A DNA stretch of 64,000 nucleotides from Maribacter antarcticus DSM 21422 (GTDB lineage: Bacteria; Bacteroidota; Bacteroidia; Flavobacteriales; Flavobacteriaceae): assembly GCF_000621125.1 (NCBI RefSeq), contig NZ_JHZC01000017.1, positions 41,623-105,622 on the forward strand, in the 5' to 3' direction. Positions 55,140-63,857 of this stretch are shown in pieces (the first letter of the stretch is position 1; each line of letters starts with the position of its first letter). The notes beneath the pieces are model-generated. The model searched no databases. It was given only the letters and a program-made list of their open reading frames with translations, and had not been told where the DNA came from. The position numbers and the translations under genes were made by a program.

Positions 55140-56234
55140 TTAAAGACGATGAACTGAGAAGAGGTCAATCATCTCATCTCTACCTCTCAACTCGAAAGAA
55201 CCTTTGGCTTGAACTTCATACTTTTTTTCCAGATCCAAGACGGCTTCCAGCGTTTGTGAAATGAGTAGATCTGCACCCACTTCATTACATTGACTTTGTA
55301 TGCGTGCGGTGGTATTTAGCACATCCCCTGTAAAAAGAATTTCCTTCTTGATTACACCAACTGACCCAGCTGTTACTTGTCCGGAGTGAATTCCTGCTTT
55401 AAATCTTGGAACAACTCCAAACTTTTGTTGGTAAAACGAGGAATGTTTTCCCATTTGATGCTTGATTAAGAAAAAACAGCGAACGCAATTGTTGTCTTTG
55501 ATTCCTTTTTTATAACCCCAAGACACAACAATTTCGTCACCAACATATTGATATATTTCACCTTCAGTCGATACGATTGCACTTGTCATGTCTCGATAAT
55601 AATCGTTGAGCAACTGATAGTATTGTTTATGTCCAATTTTCTCTGCGATGGTGGTTGAAGATTTCATGTCCAGAAACATAAATGCACGATGCTCTACTTT
55701 AGATTTAGAATATTTGCCTGTAAAAAAATTAGTAATCGCCCTTAAGCCAATGTAATCCACCATTTCTGAATAAAAAAGACTTATTCCTATAAAAACGAAG
55801 GTGTAGCTCAGAGCGGTTAAAAAAGAAAAACTGACTGTGAAATTTACAATAGTACGAATCACATCCGAATCTGATGGGGTAAGATTCATTCTCCAAATAT
55901 TTAGAAGTAAACTAGAAATGATCGCTATGGCAAAAATAATTACCATGTAAAAAATGGTCTTCAGAATCAGCTTAATCAAGAAGGGTTTTTTTTGCAGCAA
56001 GTTTTTGAAGATGTATTCCTCCAGAACACCAAAGATGAGCCCCAAAATAAAAGATTGAAACAACACTGTATTCACAGAGACCCAGAAATTGTAATAGTTG
56101 CCTGTCTCAGGGTAATGGTCAATATTACCCAAAGTGCTTCGTTCTATGAAAATATATAGCAAACCACCAAACAGGAAGAAAATAATATGTGGTATGATTT
56201 TTTTTACGAGCCTTACTCTTTTAGGTGACAGCAT
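55140..56234 (-). CDS. Class III adenylate/guanylate cyclase with membrane anchor
   Basis: 364 residues. Four N-terminal hydrophobic helices (about 10-160) anchor the protein. The catalytic domain (about 180-360) has the metal-binding Asp residues in 'AFMFLDMKSSTTIAEKIGH' and 'YQYVGDEIVVSWGYKKG', 'FKAGIHSGQVTAGSVG', 'LFTGDVLNTTARIQSQC' and a final 'FELRGRDEMIDLFSV'. It makes a cyclic nucleotide from ATP or GTP; the base preference is not clear. No cyclic-nucleotide receptor is adjacent. It occupies a slot between intron C and structured repeat D. Confidence 0.9.
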   Translation of the reverse strand: MLSPKRVRLVKKIIPHIIFFLFGGLLYIFIERSTLGNIDHYPETGNYYNFWVSVNTVLFQSFILGLIFGVLEEYIFKNLLQKKPFLIKLILKTIFYMVIIFAIAIISSLLLNIWRMNLTPSDSDVIRTIVNFTVSFSFLTALSYTFVFIGISLFYSEMVDYIGLRAITNFFTGKYSKSKVEHRAFMFLDMKSSTTIAEKIGHKQYYQLLNDYYRDMTSAIVSTEGEIYQYVGDEIVVSWGYKKGIKDNNCVRCFFLIKHQMGKHSSFYQQKFGVVPRFKAGIHSGQVTAGSVGVIKKEILFTGDVLNTTARIQSQCNEVGADLLISQTLEAVLDLEKKYEVQAKGSFELRGRDEMIDLFSVHRL

Positions 56235-56430
56235 ATTATTGGTTCATTTAATAACAAGTTTCTGTGTGAATGAAAAAAATAATTATATCAAAAGTAGTAT
56301 CAAAATAGGACAACAGATTAGCTATTCAGTCAAATATAAAGCGGAGTAAGTTCAGGAGTTTCTCTTTTTTGCAGGAAGAAAATCGATTGTAAACTCTGTT
56401 TCAGTTAACATACGCTAGTTGTCGCTAAGG

Positions 56431-56551
56431 TGATGTGTATGGCTAGTTGCGTGGTTAAGCAACGAAAATAATAAACAAATACGGACTAGAGAATGTTCCG
56501 AAGTAATATTCCAGATAAGCACTAGCCAAAGCAATTAAGTATACACCGTGT
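56431..56551. repeat. Structured repeat D, upstream of intron fragment D
   Basis: A diverged copy of the repeat at 52796: shared GTGTATGG, GTTGCGTGGTTAAGCAAC, GGACTAG, 'AGATAAGCACTAGCC' and 'ATTAAGTATACACCG'. The central stem differs in sequence from repeat B but remains partly self-complementary. It is followed immediately by a group II intron 5' end. Confidence 0.65.
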
Positions 56552-56770
56552 GTGTGCCCAGTATGGGTATTTTTACCATACCTAAGATATGGTATTAAGC
56601 TAGAGGGTGTAAGTCCCTTATGCGCTGGAGTAAGGTCTGGTAGCAGTAGTAAGCTGCAAGGGTGAAAACCTTAAGGTTTAGACTAAAGATTATTTGTGAT
56701 TGATGTTACAAGCTAGGTGAAGGGCAACCTAGTAGTTCTTATAGTATACAGGCACCTACATTAACCAAAG
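56552..56770 (+). ncRNA. Group II intron 5' fragment (copy D)
   Basis: Starts GTGTGCCCAGTATGGGTATT and has the conserved 'GAGGGTGTAAGTCCCTTAT' and 'CTGCAAGGGTGAAAACC' of domain I. Similarity fades after about 220 bases, before domain V, and about 40 bases later the penicillin-acylase gene ends on the other strand. It is a truncated relic. Confidence 0.6.
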
Positions 56771-56809
56771 CAGCAATAGGTATGGTCTGCTATCAGGAAA
56801 CGCATGCGC

Positions 56810-59212
56810 TTACTTTTTTAAGGGCAGGAGTATCTTTGTACTTGCCGCCACAGCATCTATCTTACTGCGGGAATAATACACCGGAAAATACTGGTCTTTT
56901 GCCCAAGGCTCAAAGAGATTGTTATAAAACGGACTATCTGGATTACCGGATTGTCCGGGGCCGTTGGTGCCTACAGCGGCATCCCAATCGCCCGTATTCA
57001 CAATCATACGAAAAGAAGCGCCACTGCTTTGTCTTAGGTTACCGCCTGTAGAACCTGGGGTATAGGCATTACCACCTCTAGGAAGCGGCCCTAGGTCTAG
57101 TTTGGCTCTGGTTTCGGCATTTACGGCGTCACTCAGCGCATGTTCCATATAGGTATGCTTGTTATCCGCTTGTCCGTACTGCCATTGGGTCATATCTGCC
57201 CCTAGGTTTTTTTCTAAGTCGGCCACCGCACTGGTAAAGGCATTGTTTAAAAATATATTTCTATCTAAAATTGGGTTTGCTCCAAAACGGGCATCGGGCG
57301 CTGCAATCCAATCCATGATGCGCTTCATTTGAATTCCGGGCACCAATCCTTTTCCGGCTTCGGGAATAAAGCGCTCGTTGGCCAGTGCCTTAATTTGATT
57401 CTCCCAAGCTACATAAATGGCTGCGGGGATGGAATTGGCTTCCAGCCTGTAGTCCCAATTCGTTAGTGCCGTTTGAGCCGCTGCCGCTTTATCTGTAAAA
57501 ACAAGGGGCTCCAACATGGGGACTAAAATCCTTGCAGGAATGGAGAGGTAATCGGTTTGTAGGGCTTTCATGTCTTCCATGGTCATCTTTTTATTGGCCC
57601 CTAGGACTTCGTTCACCCGGTTGCCACGATAGGGGTCTGACCAGGAGAAACCAACGGCGTCCCAATGGGTATAGTCTTCCGGCGTTACATTTTGGTTTGC
57701 CGTAGCCAAGAACCCTGCTGCAGGATTAAAAGCGTGTGGTTTTTCTATAATAGGTAAATAGCCGTCCCACTCATACCGCCCATCCCCAGGCACGGGAACA
57801 AGCCCACTAAAATTTTTACGTATAGGTGCAATGCCCACCGCTTGCCAGCCAATGTTTCCTTTTTTATCGGCCCACATCATATTCTCTCCGGGGATATGGC
57901 TGTAGTTACACGCTTCCCTAAATTCTTCCCAGGTTTTGGCTTGATCCATACGTAAAGACGCGAGATAGGGTGAACCTCCGGGTTCTAGCCAAGCACAACG
58001 CACGGCATAGGCTACATTGTTGTCGGTATCAATTAAGGTAACAGGGCCGTGGAGGGTATAGGAGAGCTGTACGGTATGGTCTTCTTGGCCTTTTATTTTT
58101 ATGGTTTCCGAAACCTGTACCATGTCTACCCAAGCGCCCTTATGCTTGTATTGATTGGGATTGTCCGGATTCAATTCATAGACATACAGGTCTTCGCCAT
58201 CGGTTCTATACACGGTAAGTCCCCAAGAGCCATATTCATTATGGCCGATAGAGATGCCCGGGATTTCGGGTTCCCCACCGCCAATCACATTCCAGCCGGG
58301 TGCTACTAAATGGGTCATGTAACGCAAAGAAGGCACAGCAATGGTTCTATGTGGGTCATTGGCCATATAGGTATTGCCATCTGCCATAAGCTCGCCTTTT
58401 ACCACCCAGTTATTGCTACCAATGGCTAGGGAGTCGTTCTTGCCTTCATACAGGGATAAGACCCCTGCTTCTGCTACGGTGTTTTGATATGCCGGAACAA
58501 TATCTTCTTTTTGAAATTTGACGGTGGTTCTATAGGCGTTGTACAGCTCCAAAATAGCATCGGATAACAAATCTGTTTTGATGCTCGGGTCTATGGAAAG
58601 GTCCGGGTCTTTTGGATGCAACCAATACAAATCCTTCACCGTTTCAGCACCTAGTTTTGCTACAGCGCGCCCTATTTGTAATTCTTGGGCTATATTTCCA
58701 AGCAGGCCCTGATGTCTTGAAATAACGACCTCTGGTGTCCATTTCTGGGGTGCTAGATTTAGTAGTTTGAATTCGATAGGGAGGAGCTCCGGCGTTTTTA
58801 AAATATGGTCTATGTAGGCATTTACACCGTTGGTATAGGCTGTAATAATTTCAACACCTTCCTCGTGATAGTGATTCATTTCTGTCTTCATATCACCTCT
58901 ATATTTAAAGAGTCGGGTTCCAATATCCCTTTTGAGTTCGCGCGCTCCTAGTATTTCGGCTACGGTTCCTGTTGCTTGTCTGCGCCAGATCTCGAACTGA
59001 AAGAGGCGGTCTTCGGCAGCGGCATAGCCTTGGGCAAAGAAAAGATCGTGCTGATTTTTAGCATAAATATGATTAATGCCCCATTGGTCGCGAACAACTT
59101 CTACGGGCGCTTGTAGCCCCGCTAGCGTTAGTTCATCCGATGCAGTGGTTTGTGATTCTTTACAGGAAAATGTAAGGGCTAGTAAGCTTAGGAAGAATAG
59201 TGGTCTCATCAT
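56810..59212 (-). CDS. Penicillin acylase (Ntn-hydrolase) family lipoprotein
   Basis: 800 residues with lipobox Cys17 (SLLALTFSC). As in the family, a signal, an alpha part, a spacer and a beta part follow. The autocatalytic Ser is expected in 'SLAIGSNNWVVKGELMADG' near residue 267, and 'TANQNVTPEDYTHWDAVGF' and 'TPGSTGGNLRQSSGASFR' lie in the beta chain. It hydrolyses amide bonds of acyl-amino compounds such as N-acyl-homoserine lactones or beta-lactams; the true substrate is unknown. Its start overlaps the stop of a decayed upstream frame (TAATG). Confidence 0.92.
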   Translation of the reverse strand: MMRPLFFLSLLALTFSCKESQTTASDELTLAGLQAPVEVVRDQWGINHIYAKNQHDLFFAQGYAAAEDRLFQFEIWRRQATGTVAEILGARELKRDIGTRLFKYRGDMKTEMNHYHEEGVEIITAYTNGVNAYIDHILKTPELLPIEFKLLNLAPQKWTPEVVISRHQGLLGNIAQELQIGRAVAKLGAETVKDLYWLHPKDPDLSIDPSIKTDLLSDAILELYNAYRTTVKFQKEDIVPAYQNTVAEAGVLSLYEGKNDSLAIGSNNWVVKGELMADGNTYMANDPHRTIAVPSLRYMTHLVAPGWNVIGGGEPEIPGISIGHNEYGSWGLTVYRTDGEDLYVYELNPDNPNQYKHKGAWVDMVQVSETIKIKGQEDHTVQLSYTLHGPVTLIDTDNNVAYAVRCAWLEPGGSPYLASLRMDQAKTWEEFREACNYSHIPGENMMWADKKGNIGWQAVGIAPIRKNFSGLVPVPGDGRYEWDGYLPIIEKPHAFNPAAGFLATANQNVTPEDYTHWDAVGFSWSDPYRGNRVNEVLGANKKMTMEDMKALQTDYLSIPARILVPMLEPLVFTDKAAAAQTALTNWDYRLEANSIPAAIYVAWENQIKALANERFIPEAGKGLVPGIQMKRIMDWIAAPDARFGANPILDRNIFLNNAFTSAVADLEKNLGADMTQWQYGQADNKHTYMEHALSDAVNAETRAKLDLGPLPRGGNAYTPGSTGGNLRQSSGASFRMIVNTGDWDAAVGTNGPGQSGNPDSPFYNNLFEPWAKDQYFPVYYSRSKIDAVAASTKILLPLKK

Positions 59213-59437
59213 TATTGGTATGTGTTGTCATTAAAATCACCTGGGGCAATCGGACTTTTTGGTTCGTTGGAGGGTACGTTAAAAAGGGCTCCCTTTTCGC
59301 CCGTGTGGTTTCCTTTAAAATTACCCTTTTATATTCATAATCGGGAATAGATTTTCGTTTGTTTGGTTTTTGGTGTTCTTAGGCGGAGGGGCACTTCTCT
59401 TTACCACCGCAACAACTCGTTCTCTGCTACCATAGTG
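59213..59437 (-). pseudogene. Decayed 3' end of an unknown gene, coupled to the acylase start
   Basis: The minus strand encodes 'GNFKGNHTGEKGALFNVPSN' and 'EPKSPIAPGDFNDNTYQ' ending in TAA that overlaps the acylase ATG (TAATG). Upstream in another frame comes 'RTSCCGGKEKCPSA', a stop and 'EHQKPNKRKSIPDYEYK', joined to the first part by an apparent frameshift at an A4G3 run near 59326. No ATG fits. The Cys-rich and basic peptide belongs to no family I recognise. It is probably the remains of a gene once translated with the acylase. Confidence 0.35.
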
Positions 59438-59470
59438 GCGCCTTCTTAGGAGGGAACTAAGACGCACAAA

Positions 59471-59494
59471 AAAGCCCGGCATATGCCGGGCTTT
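59471..59494 (-). terminator. Terminator after the amidohydrolase pair
   Basis: A perfectly self-complementary 24-base sequence (centre at CAT/ATG, GCCCGGC core) followed on the minus strand by six T. It ends the transcript of the two amidohydrolase-family genes, 90 bases after the second stop. Confidence 0.88.
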
Positions 59495-59583
59495 CTAGAC
59501 CTGATTTTAGTTTTGTTCGTTTACGCGGTTCGGTTGGAAACAAATAGGTTGCCTCGTTCTAAAACCTTTCTCTCAAAGCCATT

Positions 59584-60879
59584 TTACTTTTTTCCTTCGT
59601 ATTTCTCTGAATACCGTTTCCAAAGCGCTGTTTGGTGTGTCTCTAAAGAAAGCATTCTACCATCGATAAAAGCATGGGTCAGTTGGTTCCCACGCATGTC
59701 TAAGGCATCGCCTTTAGATACAAATAGTGTAGCACTTTTGCCCACTTCTAAAGTCCCATAAGCATCATCGATACCTAAAATTTTAGCGTTGTTTCCGGTA
59801 ATCAGTTGCAACGCTTTTTCCTTATCCAAGCCTTGCTGCCCTACTTGACCAGCATAAAAAGGTAGGTTTCTGGTTTGGAAGTTTGAGGCATCCCTGTTTT
59901 GAAGTCCCACTAATAATCCTGCATCTACCAATAATTTTGGAAGTTTGTAGGGTAGGTCATAGTCGTCATCGTCAAACTTAGGGAGGTTATGGGTAAACTG
60001 TACCAATACCGGAATATTATTTTTCTTTAAGAAGTCGGTAATCTTATACGCATGGTAGCCACCGACCAAAACGACTTCCTCGGCCCCATTCGCTTTAAGC
60101 GTGTTTACCGCATCAATAATTTCACGTTCACCATCGGCATAAACATACAGTTTTTGTGTACCATCAAAAATACCTTGCATGGCGGCAAAGGCAGGATTCA
60201 CTTCTTTTGGTGTGGACTTCCCGTACGCTAACGCGTTTGCCATGAACGTAATCACGGCTTCCGTTTGTTCGGCATACGCCTTGTTAGGTTTGTAGCCTGG
60301 ATCCTCTCCAGTCCACCAGCGCCCTTGCTTAAAACTATTTGGCCAATTGAGGTGTATACCGTCATCAACCTTAATCGCGGCATCTTCCCAGTTCCAAGCA
60401 TCAAACTGTACGATAGAGGAGGTGCCAGATATACGGCCACCTTCTGGAGCTATCTGCCCTATAAGCACGCCGTTCGGACGCATACTTTCCACTACTTTCG
60501 ATTCTGCGTTATAGGCTATTAAACTACGTACATGGGGAATAATATCACCAATTTCATCTGCGTCATCACTGGCCCTAACGGCATTGATTTCTACCAATCC
60601 TAAGGTTTTAGCAGGTGCTATAAATCCGGGGTAAATGTGTTTTCCACTGGCATTTATTACGTTTCCGGCTCTTGCAATTTTTGTATTTGCGCTACCCACA
60701 AAGGTTAATTTGCCATCCTCGAACATCACTAGGGCGTTTTCTATGACCTCCCCATTTCCTAAGTGTGCCGTAGCACCTTCAATTGCTATTGCTTCGGACT
60801 GCTTGGCAGCCGGAGTCTGTTGCGCCGTACCCGTATAGGAGAGCACCAACGCTGTAAGTATATATATGTATTTTTTCAT
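59584..60879 (-). CDS. Secreted amidohydrolase-family protein lacking the HxH metal motif
   Basis: 431 residues with a signal peptide (MKKYIYILTALVLSYTGTAQ). The fold markers are present: 'GATAHLGNGEVIENALVMFE' at the start, 'LITGNNAKILGIDDAYGTLE' and 'GKSATLFVSKGDALDMRGNQ' at the end. Where active enzymes read PGFIDxHxH this protein reads 'YPGFIAPAKTLGL', so the metal-binding His pair is absent. It is probably a non-catalytic partner of the preceding gene's product, 26 bases upstream, which carries an intact site. Confidence 0.85.
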   Translation of the reverse strand: MKKYIYILTALVLSYTGTAQQTPAAKQSEAIAIEGATAHLGNGEVIENALVMFEDGKLTFVGSANTKIARAGNVINASGKHIYPGFIAPAKTLGLVEINAVRASDDADEIGDIIPHVRSLIAYNAESKVVESMRPNGVLIGQIAPEGGRISGTSSIVQFDAWNWEDAAIKVDDGIHLNWPNSFKQGRWWTGEDPGYKPNKAYAEQTEAVITFMANALAYGKSTPKEVNPAFAAMQGIFDGTQKLYVYADGEREIIDAVNTLKANGAEEVVLVGGYHAYKITDFLKKNNIPVLVQFTHNLPKFDDDDYDLPYKLPKLLVDAGLLVGLQNRDASNFQTRNLPFYAGQVGQQGLDKEKALQLITGNNAKILGIDDAYGTLEVGKSATLFVSKGDALDMRGNQLTHAFIDGRMLSLETHQTALWKRYSEKYEGKK

Positions 60880-60905
60880 TTTAATAATTTTATAGGTTGA
60901 ACCAA

Positions 60906-63857
60906 TTATAGGCTATCACACGTAAGCTCTCGTTTTATGCTTTGCTTTGGCGCCTGTGTTTTTTTGCCTCCTGCTTTTTCGTTCAGCATCATTTTAACCA
61001 GTTGGTTACGTTCTTTTTTGATAGCTCCTCGTTGTTTCTTATCCATTTCTAAATCAAAATACGTAACGCCTTCTATCATGGTCTTTTCTGCTTTCGTGTA
61101 GATAGACAAGGGGTGGTCTGACCATAAAACCAAATCTGCATCCTTACCCACTTTTATACTTCCCGTACGGTTATCTAAATGTAAGAGCTTAGCCGGATTG
61201 ATAGTGACCATTTTCCAAGCTTCTAGTTCTGACATCCCACCATATTTAACTGTTTTGGCTGCTTCTTGATTTAACCTTCTAATCATTTCACGGTCATCAC
61301 TATTAATCGCTACGGTAACCCCTTGTTTCTGCATGATGGCAGCGTTGTAGGGAATTGCATCGTTTACCTCAAACTTATACGACCACCAGTCACTAAAGGT
61401 TCCTGCACCTGCTCCATGTGCTGCCATTTTATCAGCTACTTTATAGCCTTCCAGAATATGTGTGAAGGTATTTACCTTGAAACCAAATTTCTCGGCCACT
61501 TTCATCATCATATTAATTTCGCTCTGTACATAGGAGTGACAGCTGATGAAACGTTCGCCATTAATAATTTCTGCCAATACTTCCATTTCCTCATCATAGC
61601 GGAAAGGGTCCCCATTTTTCTTTTTGGTATCGTATTCCTTAGCACGTTGGAAGTAATTCATAAACACTTGTTCCACACCCATTCGTGTTTGTGGGAAACG
61701 CGAATAACTTTCCCAGTTCGATTGCTTTACGTTCTCTCCCAAAGCGAATTTGATGAACTTGGGTGAGTTATCATAAATGAGTCCGGCTGCTTCTTCGCCC
61801 CATTTTAGTTTTAAGATAGCAGAACGCCCACCGATAGGATTTGCAGATCCATGTAGCAATTGTAAAGAGGTTACACCGCCAGCTAGCGAACGGTATATGC
61901 CCATATGCTCTGGGTCTACTACATCTTCCATTTTTACTTCGGCAGTACTGTTATGACCCGCTTCATTAACAGCAAGTGCAGCAATATGCGAATGTTCATC
62001 TATAATACCAGCAGTTAAATGTTTGCCTGTAGCATCTATGACCTTGGCTCCCCCTGCGTTGAGGTCTTTCCCTATTTTGGCTATTTTTCCGTTTTTAACC
62101 AATACATCCGTGTTTTCAATAATTCCGGCATCTTCGCTCGTCCATACCGTAGCGTTTTTAAACAATACGTTTTCCTGTTTTGGCTTGGATACGTACCCGT
62201 ACCCTACATTAGGAAAGGTGACCGGCATCACAACAGGAGCATCAGCAACCGTATCTTTTTTATCTTTTTCCGCAAAGGCCGATTTTTTAACGGCCGCAAA
62301 AAAGCTTTCTGAACCATCTGGCAGTAACAGCCTTCCTGAAAGGGTATCAGCATCTTTGGTAACCGCACCTGTCATGCGATAGGTTTTTTCTCCAGCATCG
62401 GTTGCAAAGGATAATTGTAACCATTTGTCGGCATACACAAGTTTAGACGTTAATTTAACGGTGTCTTGTTTTACCGCTACTTTGGGTTTCTCAACCGCTC
62501 CCGTAATGGAAACATCAAAAGTTTGACCTTGCAATGCCAAGGTGTACTCCCCACGAATATCCTTTATATCCTTGTTATTAATGATGTTCTGCGTGCCTTG
62601 TACCCAGTTTTCGTATAGGGTGGTAGATTTTTCAAAAATATCGCCAGAGGTAATAAGGAAATTAGCGTAAGCACCCGCCTTTAAGGTTCCGATTTCACCT
62701 ACTTTCCCTAGAATTTCTGCAGGAACGGTAGTTAACGCTTCCAATGCCTTGGTTTTTGAAAGTCCGTATGAAATGGACTTCATCAGGTTTTCTTTGAACT
62801 TGGATATTGATTTTAAGTCGTAGGGCGTAAGAGAGAATGCGATTCCGTTTTCTGCCAGTACTTTTGGATTGGACGGTGCTTGGTTCCAGAAGCGCATGTC
62901 CTGCAAGGACACATAACCTGCTTGGTACGGGTCAGAAACGTCGTAGGCCTCTGGGAAATCGATTGGGATAATATACTTGGCATTCGTAGCCTTGATTTCT
63001 GCAATACGCTCAAATTCGTTACCACCGCCTAAAATCGTGAATTGGATACCATTGGCATCTCCGATTTTATCGGCACGTAAGGCATGTCCCTTGTCTTTTG
63101 CCTCGAATATCTGCACCATTCCTTTGTTGGCGTTCAAGGCTTCTAGTGATCTATCTTTAGTCGTCGCGTTTCCTTTGGCGTACCAATCGGCATCGCTATA
63201 CATTTGTCTCAAGAGCGCCAATGTACCCATTAAAGAAGTAGGGTAGGACTGTTTTTTCAGTACGCTTCTGTCCAAAGAAAAATAGTGTGCGGAGCGATCG
63301 TCCAGTATTCTATTGGCATCTGTTCCTTCACCATTTAGGGCAATAAGGACACCGGTTCCTCTGGCAATACCATCATGGATGTGCGAGTTGACAACGCCAA
63401 AACCAGCTTCCCGTAGTTCTTTAGCCGACTTATCATCGTAGGTAAAATGTGCTATTGCATCGTTTTCTGGCATGATATGGTCATTCCAGTAGAACCCTTC
63501 TCGTTCCGCATCATATTGAGGCGAACGTCCGCCACCCGGTTTTCGCTTTGGTTGTGCTACACCAAATTTAGAGTACACATCGATAAAGGAGGGATAAATA
63601 GATTTTCCGTCCAAATCTATCATAACGGTATTTGGCGGAATGCTAACCGAACTTCCAACGCTTACCACTTTGCCATTTTGAATCAGAAGGGTACCGGTAT
63701 TGATAACCTCTGTCGGGGTAATAAAAATTTTGACATTGGTAAAGGCAGTGTAATTGTTGTTGTTGGCTTTTACGCCGTCGTTTTCAGGAAAGTAATCCTG
63801 TGCAAATAAGAATGCGCTGCACCAAAAAAGGCAAAGCGTCAACATTGTTTTTTTCAT
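60906..63857 (-). CDS. Secreted double-domain amidohydrolase-family protein
   Basis: 983 residues from the ATG at 63857, whose signal peptide is MKKTMLTLCLFWCSAFLFAQ. A longer frame from 63926 adds a non-conserved leader. Two amidohydrolase modules follow: the first (about 25-450) reads 'SIYPSFIDVYSKFG' and lacks HxH; the second (about 560-960) has 'GKHLTAGIIDEHSHIAA' with the His pair, 'HILEGYKVADKMAAHGAG' and 'VAINSDDREMIRRLNQEAA' with the late Asp. It probably hydrolyses a peptide or cyclic amide outside the cytoplasm through the second domain. It leads a two-gene operon with the HxH-less protein. Confidence 0.88.
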   Translation of the reverse strand: MKKTMLTLCLFWCSAFLFAQDYFPENDGVKANNNNYTAFTNVKIFITPTEVINTGTLLIQNGKVVSVGSSVSIPPNTVMIDLDGKSIYPSFIDVYSKFGVAQPKRKPGGGRSPQYDAEREGFYWNDHIMPENDAIAHFTYDDKSAKELREAGFGVVNSHIHDGIARGTGVLIALNGEGTDANRILDDRSAHYFSLDRSVLKKQSYPTSLMGTLALLRQMYSDADWYAKGNATTKDRSLEALNANKGMVQIFEAKDKGHALRADKIGDANGIQFTILGGGNEFERIAEIKATNAKYIIPIDFPEAYDVSDPYQAGYVSLQDMRFWNQAPSNPKVLAENGIAFSLTPYDLKSISKFKENLMKSISYGLSKTKALEALTTVPAEILGKVGEIGTLKAGAYANFLITSGDIFEKSTTLYENWVQGTQNIINNKDIKDIRGEYTLALQGQTFDVSITGAVEKPKVAVKQDTVKLTSKLVYADKWLQLSFATDAGEKTYRMTGAVTKDADTLSGRLLLPDGSESFFAAVKKSAFAEKDKKDTVADAPVVMPVTFPNVGYGYVSKPKQENVLFKNATVWTSEDAGIIENTDVLVKNGKIAKIGKDLNAGGAKVIDATGKHLTAGIIDEHSHIAALAVNEAGHNSTAEVKMEDVVDPEHMGIYRSLAGGVTSLQLLHGSANPIGGRSAILKLKWGEEAAGLIYDNSPKFIKFALGENVKQSNWESYSRFPQTRMGVEQVFMNYFQRAKEYDTKKKNGDPFRYDEEMEVLAEIINGERFISCHSYVQSEINMMMKVAEKFGFKVNTFTHILEGYKVADKMAAHGAGAGTFSDWWSYKFEVNDAIPYNAAIMQKQGVTVAINSDDREMIRRLNQEAAKTVKYGGMSELEAWKMVTINPAKLLHLDNRTGSIKVGKDADLVLWSDHPLSIYTKAEKTMIEGVTYFDLEMDKKQRGAIKKERNQLVKMMLNEKAGGKKTQAPKQSIKRELTCDSL

